Source: Oopsacas minuta
Lineage: Eukaryota > Porifera > Hexactinellida > Lyssacinosida > Leucopsacidae
Assembly (NCBI GenBank): GCA_024704765.1
Contig: JAKMXF010000188.1
Coordinates: forward strand, 615,015 to 679,014
Direction: 5' to 3'
DNA length: 64,000 nt
Positions 1 through 12,400 of this stretch are shown here, one piece after another (the stretch's first letter is position 1; the number at the start of each line of letters is the position of its first letter). The notes under the pieces are model-generated. The model searched no databases. It had not been told where the DNA came from and saw only the letters and a program-made list of their open reading frames with translations. The position numbers and the translations under genes were made by a program.

Positions 1-610
1 GGTGAGGGTGTACGCTCCATTGGAAAAATTTAGACGAAAAGCTGGCGCGTGCTCTGTTTTGAGACATGAAATGTAGAACGAAAGCCCCCTCCAAGAATTG
101 AGGAGCGTAACCTAACCAGCCATAATTCCATGCCCCTCACCCTAATATTGTGTTTACTAAATAGGTATATTTCTCAATCTAAAGTGACAATATACTACCC
201 GAATGGCAAAAAGTGATTTCGTATAAACTATAAAATTTCGGCTGTTTACTATTTACAAAAGTTAGAGTTTGTCTGATGAATGTAACAATTAAATAATTCG
301 TTAGTTAACTACTTATATAGTTAGTCAATCAACATAATACATTGAGCATATGTATAGCTGTAGTCGCTTTTCTTATATTGGAGGAATAAAAAATGCTTAT
401 AGCCAAAATTTACAGTAAGCTGTAGCTACTACGTATTTTAGTACGTAACCTCATCACTAGTCAAATTTGCTCAAATCATTATACAAGGCCGTCTATGATC
501 CTGTTATGTTATTAAACATAAGCAATGGATCATAATATGTTCATAAAGGCCGAACAGTTATATTTATTTTAGTCCCAGAATATCACCGAATATTTCCGAA
601 TCGCTGGATT
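1..610. other. AT-rich non-coding DNA, nothing recognised
   Basis: No convincing frame, repeat end or RNA gene was found before the 2-kb transposon. Confidence 0.5.
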
Positions 611-680
611 TTATCTTACCAAAGCAGTTTGCAGAAATCCATCCCCCGTTGCAAAATCGGTCCGGGGGGATCGATTTCTG

Positions 681-2662
681 CAAATAACTCAATGCAGAAA
701 TCTATCCCCCCTTATATGTATTGTTTGTAAGTTTCAGGAGTGATTATATAATTGTTTTAGATTAATAAGCATGACTATCATTATACACTTAGCTGAAATA
801 CTTCCTTCCATTAACAACAATATATTTATTATGTAATATATGTTACTACGTAAACAGTCAAATTACGTACTTTCGCAGGCTAATTATAGCCTCAGAGAAA
901 GTCTAAGAGCAATACTTACAATTTTCGAAAAGTTTTATATTATTTCACATAAATGGATCTAAATGAGTATGTTGTTATTGAAGATTCCTTGAATCTGCGA
1001 AGGTATCCGCTCAATTCAACCAAAAATATCAAAAGAGGATTTTTAATTTTCTACTCTTTGGGGTAATAAAAAGTACAAATTATTCAATAAAAGTTCTACT
1101 CCCAGTGATACAACAACTATTAACTATTTCAAATGCTCCAAACCGTTCTGGAATGCAAATCCTGGATGTGGGAACTGAATCATTTTCGTCATTACAATCA
1201 CTAGAAGATATCTGCGTTGAATGAGGTGGGGAATACAGCGGAGTAAAGCTTGTCAACACTTGTCCCTTTGATAACATCATCACTATCCTAAGTATCCATC
1301 TGAAAACTATCTTGACTTCATTTGAGTTAGACTGCACTTCCGTTTCAGAAGATTTGGAAACGACTATGATTAAGGCTCGAAGTTTCAACCAATTAAGATG
1401 TTGGTTTGCACCTATACTAAATATCAAACTAGTTGATTCTCGTTACGATTTTATTGGGTACTAGAGATGTGTAACAAAACTATTGAAAGATCTACACTTG
1501 TGTTGTAATTTTTACCAAATTGAATTCCAGTGCTGGAGCTGTTCTTGTTGTTTTTCTGAAAGGAAAATTGACATATCTTCAATATACAACTTTACAAAAG
1601 GTTATCAGATGAGTATAGACACTCAAATCTCTTTAGCCTATCACTGCCTGAAATGTAGAGATGTTAGTGCAAACATTGAAGATATTTCTCATGTATTTAT
1701 AAGGATACCAACTGTCTTAATTGTTGAAGTTGGACACCTCAATGCGAAGCAACCTATCCAACCAATTCAAATCGATGATATTTTATCCCTAAAGCACAAA
1801 AACTACCGTCTATAATATAGTGTGATTGGCTACACTATCCATGCTAGACTACACTTTAACATGCGGATAACTTATGATGATATATGGTATAGTTATGATG
1901 GAATGGAACATCCTAAGATAGTTAAAACGAACAAATGTAGCGACATAACTTTAGGACTTATTTACTGTATCTTTTGTGTACTAACATCTATATACCCAAT
2001 TAGTTCTCAAATAGGTAGTTAACATCTGTATTATTGATGCTATTGTTTTTGTTCAAATATTTACCAGAACAGTTATTGACTCTTGATACGTAAGTTTTGA
2101 GGCAAATAAGCTAATATTAGTATACAATTACACAAAGATATACTAGTGATATGCAGTAGATACCGGTTATAAGGACATATTTTCATACACCGAGGGTGTT
2201 TTGTAAAGCGCTTTCCACTAGAGATTAATTTCTAATTTGATTAAAGTATACATTTATAAAAATACATAACTCTACCACAATTCTTCGTCTATTCTCCCGT
2301 TCGGATTAGCAAGGGTTATTATATATATATCTTAATAGCTTGAGAAACTTTTTGATTCAAAGTTTACTATTTTGAGTCAAAGTATCAAGTGAGAACCCAA
2401 ACATACATAAACTATAGCTGAACACAGATAAGATAACCTACGGGAAACAAAATTACTATGTATTATCCAAATACAACTATACTATCTATATACGTACAAT
2501 GTTTCTTGATTATCTATATCGTTATTATATTTATACTCATCACGTAATGCTAAGTGTATTATGATAGTCATGCTTATTAATCTAAAACAATTGTATAATC
2601 ACTCCTGAAACCTTACAAACAATACATGTAAGGAGGGATAGATTTCTGCATTGAGATATTTG
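681..2662. mobile_element. DNA transposon of about 2 kb with TIRs of about 110 bp
   Basis: The block 681-793 (including TTTCAGGAGTGATTATATAA and TTAGATTAATAAGCATGACT) is repeated inverted at 2549-2662. Weaker matches continue outward (GGGGATGGATTTCTGCAAA inverted near 628-650, matched near 2716-2738), so the true ends may lie near 610-650 and 2740. The left outer part also folds on itself (629-649 with 661-685). Inside is a short ORF with Cys pairs (1483-1815) but no recognised transposase. The superfamily is not identified. Confidence 0.7.
1483..1815 (+). CDS. Cys-pair ORF inside the 2-kb transposon, probably a fragment
   Basis: 110 codons without a convincing start. It shows CWSCSCC, then HCLKCRDVS, then FIRIPTVLIVEVGHLN. 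The C-x-x-C pairs followed by an F-x-R-I-P-x-V-L-I-V-E-V strand resemble the finger/palm end of ubiquitin-protease-like folds carried by some transposons, but similarity this short is not conclusive. It sits centrally between the inverted repeats, so it is probably the remnant of the element's gene. Confidence 0.3.
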   Translation: MKDLHLCCNFYQIEFQCWSCSCCFSERKIDISSIYNFTKGYQMSIDTQISLAYHCLKCRDVSANIEDISHVFIRIPTVLIVEVGHLNAKQPIQPIQIDDILSLKHKNYRL

Positions 2663-2678
2663 CCGATATAAAACATTA

Positions 2679-2980
2679 ACCTTATATTCAAGTCTGCTTA
2701 CCCCCTGATCGATTGTGTAGGGGATGGATCTCTGCAAAACAAAGCCCTGTAATTTGCATTTGTTATAGAATTTGTCCTAAAGTAAAATTAAGTTATGGAA
2801 TTTATCCTACATGTAATCTCTCTATTTTGAAAACTTACATTTTATCTCCGCGAATAAGATACTCATCCTCATCAAGCGATCTGTACAATGTTTTACGAAA
2901 GCGATAGTGCACTTAACAATCACAAAGATTAAGATTCCGAAATTTCACTACTAGGGGTAAGCAGACTTGAATATAAGGTT
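2679..2980. mobile_element. Small inverted-repeat element (MITE) of about 300 bp
   Basis: AACCTTATATTCAAGTCTGC (2679-2704 with flanking bases) is repeated inverted at 2954-2980. It overlaps the outer right edge of the 2-kb element, suggesting nesting or a shared end. Confidence 0.55.
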
Positions 2981-2983
2981 GTA

Positions 2984-5614
2984 TACTCCTGATTTGCATC
3001 AGATTGTACTAGTAATCAAAACAATTTATATAGAATATTGAAATAAAGTAATCTTTCCAACCTTTACTATGCTGACTATAGTATATGTATTCTATTGATC
3101 TCAATGGAATGTTTGCTTTTAGTTCCGTATGCCCTCTATAGATAAACGTTTACTTGATTAAGAGCTAAAAATTGGTCAAAGGGTTCGTTGTGAACTCTAA
3201 ATTTGCACCTTGGTATACTACTTTTGATCTGACACAATATGCCACTTTGTGCCACTTTAATATTTTCACATTGAAATTATACTAGTTTATGTACTATTAA
3301 GTACAAGGAGCAAAATTGCAGTATGAGGTTGTCTACACTATAGGATGGTACTAAAATAAATTTAGCTTAGTATACATTGAGTTTATTATGAAACAATAAT
3401 TATAATTATCAACACATTAGACATAATTTGCGCGTCATTAATCACTTTAACTTGAAACGCAAAGAACTTTATAACGATAGCAGCTAGAGAAATACTTACA
3501 TTTGATGAAGTGTAGTAGATATTAGGAGGGACGCATTGGCCACCATAACCATGACGTCACCATAGTGGAGGTGATGATGACAAAGCAATTTTTCAAATTT
3601 TGAGATTTCAAAAATTGGACAAAACTTAAGTGTTTGCACATATTCACAAAAATATTATGCTAAGTAGTCATGACGTCACGGAATACTAAAATGTTAATAA
3701 CTCCTTTTGTAACAGATAGAATAATACTTATAATTAATGGAATGTAGTAGAGGTTGGGCAGCATACATTGGAGAATATAATAATGACGTCATAGTGCCCT
3801 GAGATCTAGCGGAGCCCCTACTTATACCCCTATACGACAATAATACATCTTTTGTGTGAATTGTGTCTATCATTAGCGGATTACGGGAGATCAATAAGTA
3901 CACAATATTGTTCTGTTTTCGGGGTACTCTAAATTTTCCCTTAAACGAATTTGAAAGTCGGTGAGATATTTCAAAAATTTGACCCTGGACCAACTTTAGC
4001 CGACCAAAAGTGGCCCCAGACTAGTTATAGCTGGCAAAAACTGGCCCAAGGGACCTATCTCAACTATAGGGAACATTTTTGGCGACCAAATTTGGTCAGC
4101 TAAATGAGGTCAGGGGGGACCATATAATTTTTGGTTGGCGTGACAATACCAAAACAAGCACAAATAATTAACAATTATCTTAATTATCTATCTGATAAGG
4201 ATCAGTTCGTTGGATTGTTTTTCATTTTGCCCCCACCCATCCCATGATTCTCCCCAATGCCTCTAATGGCTGTCATTAAATTAATAAGCATACTAAATTA
4301 TAATTAATATAAGTAAGGGCCGTGTATTTCATGTCAATAGACCTCCTATTAAGAGTACTAGATGCTCTGGGCATAGACTACTTGAATAAAGGACTGTAGG
4401 CTGCCAGACTCATCTTTAATTCCTTATCAAACTAAAATATTTATAAAAATGTCCAGCCGACAGACTGGTAATGCAGCTCAGGGTTATTTGTTTTGTTCTT
4501 TTCAGGGAGGGCACGCCCCCTGACCTCCCATGTATATGCCGCAATGCACCAGAATCCGACTAATTTTAGGTAGACTCATATAAGTGTACCAATGTTCATG
4601 TGAATCGGACTGCTAGATTTCGTATTTTACATATTAACTGCCTATAAAAATAAAAATCCCAAATCACAGTCTATGCGGACTTAAATTTATCAAATTTTTT
4701 AGTGGAGTATTGAAACTATACATTATTTATCAAATATCTATTTTAGCAAAGAGAAAGATAAAATTGAATTTTACTAATCTTATTAGACATTTAATATTGT
4801 CTCGAATTCCACGTCACTGTTTACCCCTATTTAACAGGTGAAGCTGATCTTTAGGATAATTTTGAAATGTTCACCAAAATCGTGAAAATATGATTAATCA
4901 TATGATAAATCAAAGGATATATATTTAATAGAGTGTATTGACCAATAGAATTACAGTCTACATGAATACAAATACATTACAGTGTTAAAATTCGCATACG
5001 CCTAGATGAAATCCTGGACCAAGGTTTGATCCAAGTTGGCCAACTGCAAAAACGTTAATGCACACCAATGGTAAGCCACTGTATTTATGAAAGGGGGTAA
5101 GAATCGGACGCAACAGGTCAGCTTTATAGAACTTGACTGGGACGTTGAATGTTCCCATTTAGGTTAGACCGTTTGAGTGAACAGGATAAATATATTCCAT
5201 TAGCTTTGTATTATCTGAACCAATAGAATTAACTCTGAATTCAATAGAAATCCTTTAATCCTTGGCTCAGGAAATAATTGGGTATATAGGCATTATATCA
5301 CTTAGGTAACAGTTAGATATATATTTAAAGGAATATTAGAATTACATAATAATCACCTTAGCACGAACACATATTATGAGAATATTGTTAAAGTTTGACG
5401 CCATTTACACCAAGTCATTGATGCAATATGTTTAGTTGTGTTGTGTTGTGTTGTATTTTGTTTCGTAATGGTTCATGTTGAATTTCTGCTTGCTAGGTGC
5501 TGTTGTTCTACCGCCTAATATAATGATAATACTCTATTTTTAGTTTCCGTAACCTAATTTAGCTCAGTAGATTGTACACATAACTACATAATAAGGAAAG
5601 GCGCAATAAAATCA
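2984..5614. other. 5' flank of the giant gene, with repeats
   Basis: Holds two related stretches with TGACGTCA near 3540-3560 and 3780-3800 (both with a nearby G-A-A-G/A-T-G-T-A-G-T-A-G context), and a GACCAAATTT/GGCC-rich remnant at 4010-4130 similar to 19290-19365. A family A repeat starts at 4449 and a TGTTGTGTTGTG microsatellite lies at about 5435-5457. No gene was seen and no core promoter is identifiable. Confidence 0.5.
4449..4950 (+). repeat. Dispersed repeat family A, copy 1
   Basis: Starts AAAATGTCCAGCCGACAGAC and continues through GCAGCTCAGGGTT, CACGCCCCCTGACCTCCC and GATTAATCATATGATA. The same order is seen at 18466-19256. Confidence 0.7.
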
Positions 5615-6488
5615 ATGGTCCTACAGCAGATTCTAATTCTGCTTCTGGTATTCAGTCCCACTCTAACCGTCAGCACAGATATTGCTACTCCATTCTGTGT
5701 AGGTTCGCAGTATGAATACTCATATTCTTCTGAGGTAAGCATAAACAGACTATAGATTTCATTGCTATGTAATTATCACACTTTTTACCAAACGTCTCGT
5801 ACGAAAATAAATTGAAATCCAAGATAACAAATGTGTTAAATAGTCTGAATACATATTCAATTACATCCTCATACCTGGAAATTCTTTATTTTAAACCGGC
5901 TAGGTTGGATAAAGTGTGAACAACAGTTGATAATGTACTGTTAATAACATAGTATTAATTGACAGATTGTCATTTACAGATAACGTTGAATCAAGTGGAT
6001 AAATTCAACTTCAATGCAAAAGCTTTCCTCTTCGCATATGGAATGAGTCAGTGTGAAGAGACAGAAGGAGTTCTGATGAGAGTAGATCTATTTGGAGTTC
6101 TTAACTGCACAGCTGTACAAGTTATACTAACTGATGCTAAATTAGTTAGTGTAGAGGCTAAACAACATGGTCATGATATAATTGAACATCAAATGAACTT
6201 AACTCAATGGTTTTCTTTTTATCAGAGACAAGATGGACTTATCAGGTTTGTAATATTAACTGACATTATAATTACATAAATTAGAATAGTTAGTTCTAAA
6301 TTGAGTTTCTATAGCAAGGTACGCTATCCAGAAGAAGAAGAGAGAGCAGTATTGCAGCTTAAGAAAGCAGTGACAAGCTCTTTCTCTCTCAGATTGCATG
6401 AATATGTTAGGAAAAAGGGAACTGACAAATATGGAGGATGGGCATACCGTGTACCTGACTTGGATCACTCAGGGACTCACTCTGCTAG
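5615..6488 (+). CDS. Giant LLTP gene, exons 1-3: signal peptide and start of vitellogenin-N domain
   Basis: Exon 1 (5615-5734) starts at the ATG at 5615 and encodes a hydrophobic leader of about 20 residues, then FCVGSQYEYSYSSE. That matches the Y-x-Y start of the first beta strand in vitellogenin, MTP and apoB. Exon 2 (5980-6245) gives the N-sheet with two cysteines; exon 3 (6315-6488) contains LISKVRYPEEEERAVLQLKK, the position of the LLTP V-x-Y-P-E-E-E...NLK-R-G-like segment. Junctions are phase 0 (1/2) and phase 2 (2/3), both with clean AG and GT sites. Exon 3 ends in phase 2 at a strong GTAAGT donor. No promoter element could be identified upstream. Confidence 0.85.
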
Positions 6489-9400
6489 GTAAGTAACCCT
6501 ACAATACTCGTATACGTGTACGACTGTACGTATATTCGAAATGAAAAGCAAGAGCATAGAGAGACAGAGGTAGTGAACCCTCAAGATCACTGAATCATGT
6601 CCATTATGCATATAGTGACTTCTCAAAGCAATCGAATAAATAGTAACTCACTATATTAGCTATATTTTATTGGGTAAATTCTACTGAAACTGTTCATAAC
6701 TATAATCTATCATCTTTCAACTAAATTATCATTAAATGTCCTAATTTCAACTCTCTACACCAAATTAGAGCTGGATCAAAGTGATATTAGTCCCAGTACG
6801 CTTAATAAATCATTATTCACTTATTCATCAATTGCTTTTATACTAGTGAGGCGGATATGTCGACTAAATTACTTTTAACATACGTATTAGTACGTTTTTT
6901 AGTATTTATTATGATGAATGATGAATATAATACAATGGAACTCGTTATTAGCAACTCGTATTTTGCATGAATTTCTGTTGCTAATAGGGTAACATAATCA
7001 ATACAAAATCTATACTTGGAACCTGAAAGTAGGTTGCTAATATGCGAATATAGTCGAAATCCGAGTTTTCTTACTATGTTTTTATGCTCAGAGGTCAAGA
7101 ATGTGGTATTTACATACATTTTCTATCGGTTTATTCTTACTACTGTTTTTTTTACCTAATTTTCCTGCAAAATAGTAAGAAAAACGGTTTCGACTGTATT
7201 GCAATTAACCGAGTTGCTAATAAGCAAACTCTATTGTAGATGGATTTCATTCGGTTGTCTAGTCGAGATGAAATACTTCCTTAAATCTCTTCTTTAAGTG
7301 ATAAACTATGACAATAAATTTCACTGCCGCCAATGAAGATTTTGCCTGTAGTATGAAAATTCAATAAAGAATATTCTAAATGTACAAAATTGAACTGATC
7401 CGGAAATATTAGATACATTGTACAGGACTCCAAGCCTAGAATAATTTTATGCACATAAAGCCCTAGATCTTATCTTGCGATATAAATATTTATATACAAT
7501 TCGTTTCCATTGGAATACTGTGCAGTTGTTAGTTCTTATAGATATATTCTTGCTGTTCACTTTTTACTAAAATGGGGGCGTCTAAAGTAGATATAGCTTA
7601 GGGCCAGGGCCACAGTATGAGTCTAACCTAGACAAATACAATTATCCCTAGAGAATAGGTATAATTTCTAAGTTACATGAAAGAATTGAGAAAATATAAG
7701 ATTTAGAAATAGGTCTATCATAATTGAAGAGCATAATTGTTAGAGATAATTAGCTGGTACAGTATTGCATTTATTAATTAAAACATTATCGGTCTTAATT
7801 ATATAGTGTTAGATTATTACGCTAATACAATGCTACAGTAATGTCTAATTCTTATCATAACTATTAGAGAAGTACCATATTTTTCACCTTTTCACTGCAT
7901 CTTTATACTGAGTACTAAGTCGATATTAACATGTAATCACTATATTGAATATCAAGATTAACAATATCAAGCAGACAATAATTGAGTAACAACATACCTA
8001 TTCCTTTTGTAGTCATTTCATATGGATCCAACAGACTTACCCACATGACCACTGAATTAATTAAATTTTAAACAGAATGAGAAACCATTGAACTCAAATT
8101 GTTCCTTGTAAGTGAATAATATAAAGATATAATAAATATTGATTAAGTTATGTAAAGTAATATTCAGTGTAACTTCGATTAATCTGACTGGTTGGGACCT
8201 GTCAAAGCGTCCGGATAATCAAGGTCGTTTATACACAGTAAAATAGGACTTGGGGGTCAGGGGGCATGTCCGGATAATCAAGGTTGCACTGTAATTGTTT
8301 CTCATCTCCGCCAATCCCAAATTTTATTCCACGTCAGAAAAAACAAATATTTTATAAGCTGTATATAGCTATCGCAACTAGTGGCGTAGCCAGCCTTGGT
8401 ATAGTGCTGACGCAGAGGTAGCGCAAATACAGTACTTGCCACTGAGATCAACTATATTATAGTAAAGTTTTCTTAATTAGCTTTTCTATCTTGGAGGGAA
8501 GGTCTTATTGGATTAATTAAAACTCACTTAAATTTCTAATGAGGGTAGTGCAGTAACTACCCCCCGCGAGACTGCTATCGGGGGATGGGCAAGGTGTTTT
8601 CACCGGTTTAACAGGAGCATGCTCAGTGGTGGATCTATAAATTTTAGTTGGGTATAACGATCCAACTTGGAAATGGCGTCGTGTGGCTTTGATACCTGGG
8701 GAGAAAATATCCAGGGAAACAGATACAAAGGTTTGGTAAGTATGAGTATGTCATGTTTTAAACGTTTGCCTCTTTTATGAGAAACATTTTTAGTGTGTTA
8801 AATCTAAACTATGAAATCTCCAGAGAACCCCTGAAAGGTTAAAATTATGGAAAAATAAGAACTAGGGCATAGAATAGATTCAATAATGCTTAATTGTTGT
8901 TTTATGATCCTGAAACACAATAGCCCTGCTCCAAATAAATCCCTGAACTCATAGCAGGTATGGTATCTATTTATAATAGAGTAATTGACCATTGACTGAG
9001 GGTAGAATATCGCCCTCCTACATTTCTGGGCATATGCGATTATCCTACGCCTGTGTTCTAGAGTAATCTAAATTTAGTAAAAATTATACTTGTAGATATG
9101 ACGTAAAAGAAGACAGTAAGATGGTTACCTACAGCAAGATACATAATGATTTTGAGAATGATCACACTCGCAGAAAAGACATACATATCATGAAAGAAAC
9201 TGGTATATACATAATCGTATTTCTTGCATAGTTGTCAACTTTGTAAAAATCTATCTGAGATTCGTTTAAGATGAATTGGATTTAACTAGCTATTGTAACG
9301 AAATAAATAGTTAGTAGGATATCTTCCCACCATAATGGCATAATATTGTTCATTTAGTTATGAATCATTGTAAAAATTTCATTACATAATTATCCCTAGA

Positions 9401-12400
9401 ATAATTTTAGTGAGAAGGTTAATTTGAAAGTGAGATTATGTTTAAATACTTGAGTCTCACTTTGGATCTGTGAGACAACTATGTTTTGACAAATTTCTCG
9501 TTGTATATTTATGTAGATATCTTCTTGGTCAAAATATATATTAGATAACTGAATTTGGAATAGGTCCCAGCGCCCCTCAATAAACCAAGGGTCCCGATGA
9601 CATGATTTTGACCAAATACAAACTGATTATATTATTATTATTATTAGTCCCGCAGAACTTGAGCTAGGGTATGCATTGTAGTCCATAGTTTATTTTACGA
9701 TAGTCCGACCCGTATTGAACCCATTTCCACTTGATAGCCCTTTGTAAGAAATGGGCATTTCACAATAATGTGTCACATTTGGATGCATTTCAAGTTATTA
9801 AATGCATATAACTCCCTCAGTTTAAACCGAAATGAATTCTTATGTCTATATTCGTAATCAGCCAAAGATTTCACGATTGAGTGGTCTCGAATATGTTTGG
9901 GAATAATTTCCCAAACAACGCAGGAATCTATCAAAATTGCATTTTCAAAATTTGTCCAAACTCTATCGAGTGACCCCTTGTTTGACTCATGTAGGCTAAT
10001 TGAGTCTACTCATATACATATCGACCCTCCAAATGAGCTTTAAACATCATTTTATTAGACCAACCTCCGCGATCACTCAATTCTACTTTGGTCGAACCAT
10101 ATTGGAGCAATAATTACAGTAGAACGTCAGTTATCTAAACATGATGTGACTGAAGGGGGTTCGGATAATTGATATTCTATTACATTATATGCAAGATGTG
10201 ACTAGATGACTTACAATGTAAATATTACTAGTTCACTTCGCTTGGTCGCGCTGCGCATGGGGCTCGGCACTTCGTGTCTCGCATTGAACAAAGTATAAAA
10301 GTAGCAACATAATCACAATACGTGGGTGATAAATTCATATTTGTAATCAGCATTACCCTATTATAACGGTTGTAAGCAAGTTTCTAGGATTAATTAAAAA
10401 ATTGTTTACTTTATACACCTAAAAAACAACAAACATTCACAATACGTAGTTGAAAATATCATATTCAGATTCAGTGTACTTGATAACCCCTATGTATCTG
10501 TTGAGAGCAAGTCTCTAAGTATATTTCGAGATTCAACTTTTTGTTTACTCTACGTATAATCATAAAAACAACAATAAATATTAACTTGAAAATGCGAAAT
10601 TCGGAATCAACATGTTCGATTATCCTAATGTATTGTTTACTTTTCCTATATCGTTAACAGAAGGATATGTTATTCCCTATAAAATATATACGCAGATCTT
10701 CTTCCCTTATCACTATAATACAAAGTGGACAAACACACAACCCCACAATAATTGAGTTTTAATAATATCGATTGGTCTTTTCACCAGGTCACATCAATTC
10801 AATTCAAGTATTGGATAAAGCTGATATAACGAATTCAGCTCAGAAATATCGCTCCAAAGAAGATCCTCCTCCTATAAAAGCTTCTGGAATCGCACACATT
10901 AATCTGATAACTAAAACTAGCTTCGACCCTGCTTCTATCACTGAGCCATCTGGTCTAATTCTAGACAGTATCATAGCTCAGAGAGTGATCAAGGATCCTT
11001 TATCTTACAGCAAAGCTAGTTCAAAGGTATAACTTAATACAATGATGTAGTATATTATCGTCTATGTTATAAACAAATTTACTCTCCAAGTGCCATACTA
11101 AGAGTTCCTAATTCACCACAACACAATTTGCTATGAAACGCACAGTACACATTTGCACATCATTATTCGAAACCAACAAATTCGTCAATGTTTGTTAAAA
11201 TATCAACAAATTTGACATATTTCTATTTTCATTCAGGTTTATTCAAAGCTCTCTCTGACAGAGAACTGCTACCCTAATATCAAAGATACAGATTGTGTTA
11301 AGACAATTAGAGAGATTGTTAACATAATAGAGTTGATGAGAGATGAAGATATTGAGCGGTTAGCAACTAGGTTTCTGTCTTGTCCTCTAACGAGCAGACT
11401 GGAATATGTGTTTGCTATAATTGATGCATTCGGTATGTGTAGCAGGGCCTCCTGTCATGTCGCTCTTGTTACATTCCTTAATACCAGCTGTATCGAGAGA
11501 GAGATGGCAATCAGTATACTACCACACCTCGCTACTTTTAAATTACCATCTCTATTTGCTATTGATATTCTGGACCAGTTAGCATTCCATCCCACCCATT
11601 TTCCAATACAACTACATAACCACACACTCTCTAACATGGCTGTTCTAGCTCTAGGCTCAATGAGTGCTACTCTGAAAGAATCTGATCCTCTGCTCTCTAA
11701 TAAGATAATAAATAAGTTACACAGAATGACACTACCACATGACCATGACAGGTTAGATGTTATCATTTGCATATATGAATATAAACATTCGTTAATAATA
11801 ACAATTGCCCCCACCCCCTTTGTAGGAATAGTATCCAAAAATTCTTTGGAATTCTGTGGTTTTTGCTTATAATGGTTTTACATTATACAGTGAAACCCTG
11901 CTAACGCCCACCCTGAAATAGCAGCCATAAATTCGGTCCCAAGGTGACCATAATTCTGAGCTTCCACTGTCGTATATTCTTATACACTATTGCTATTCTA
12001 ATGTGCTACTAAGTATACAATTGACTTCGCTTAATCGGGGAGACCGGTTAATGAATTGGGTACTCTGATTAAAAGCGACCAAAATCTTGAATACATTAGT
12101 CACTTTTATGCGGAGTCAACAATACCCTGCCTGAATAAATGTATTCAGCCACTGGTAAAATTCCCATACAAATACGTAGTACTAATCTCGTCTATCCTTG
12201 AGGGGCAATACAGTAAAACTGTAAGATATAGAGAATATCAATGTCAATCCGATTGTTCAAGTTTTCAAACAAACAACCATGGCTATGGACCACATTTGGA
12301 TTGGTAATTTGCCAACCGGACTAACTTCATTGGCTGATAATTATCTAGGTTAAAAGTCAGCTGACAAATTGAAAACTGCTTACCGTCTGTATCTAAGTTA

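Larger units (their letters stand above)
6489..10787 (+). other. Intron 3 of the giant gene; at least one exon unfound
   Basis: 4.3 kb. Phase shows that one or more exons are hidden here. Visible content: two small CAGT-type MITEs, a dispersed piece at about 8586-8720 that recurs at 14222-14305 (GCGTCGTGTGGCTTTGATA), and an ATT microsatellite near 9634. Confidence 0.6.

Noticed and set aside
5435-5457. TGTTG repeats as a regulatory or CRISPR-like array
   Set aside because: It is a plain microsatellite; there are no spacers and the genome is eukaryotic.
8640-8745. Candidate missing LLTP exon with a strong GTAAGT donor
   Set aside because: Its sequence (GCGTCGTGTGGCTTTGATA and context) recurs at 14.2 kb as a dispersed repeat, the required phase hits a stop, and no LLTP-like Cys pattern is present.
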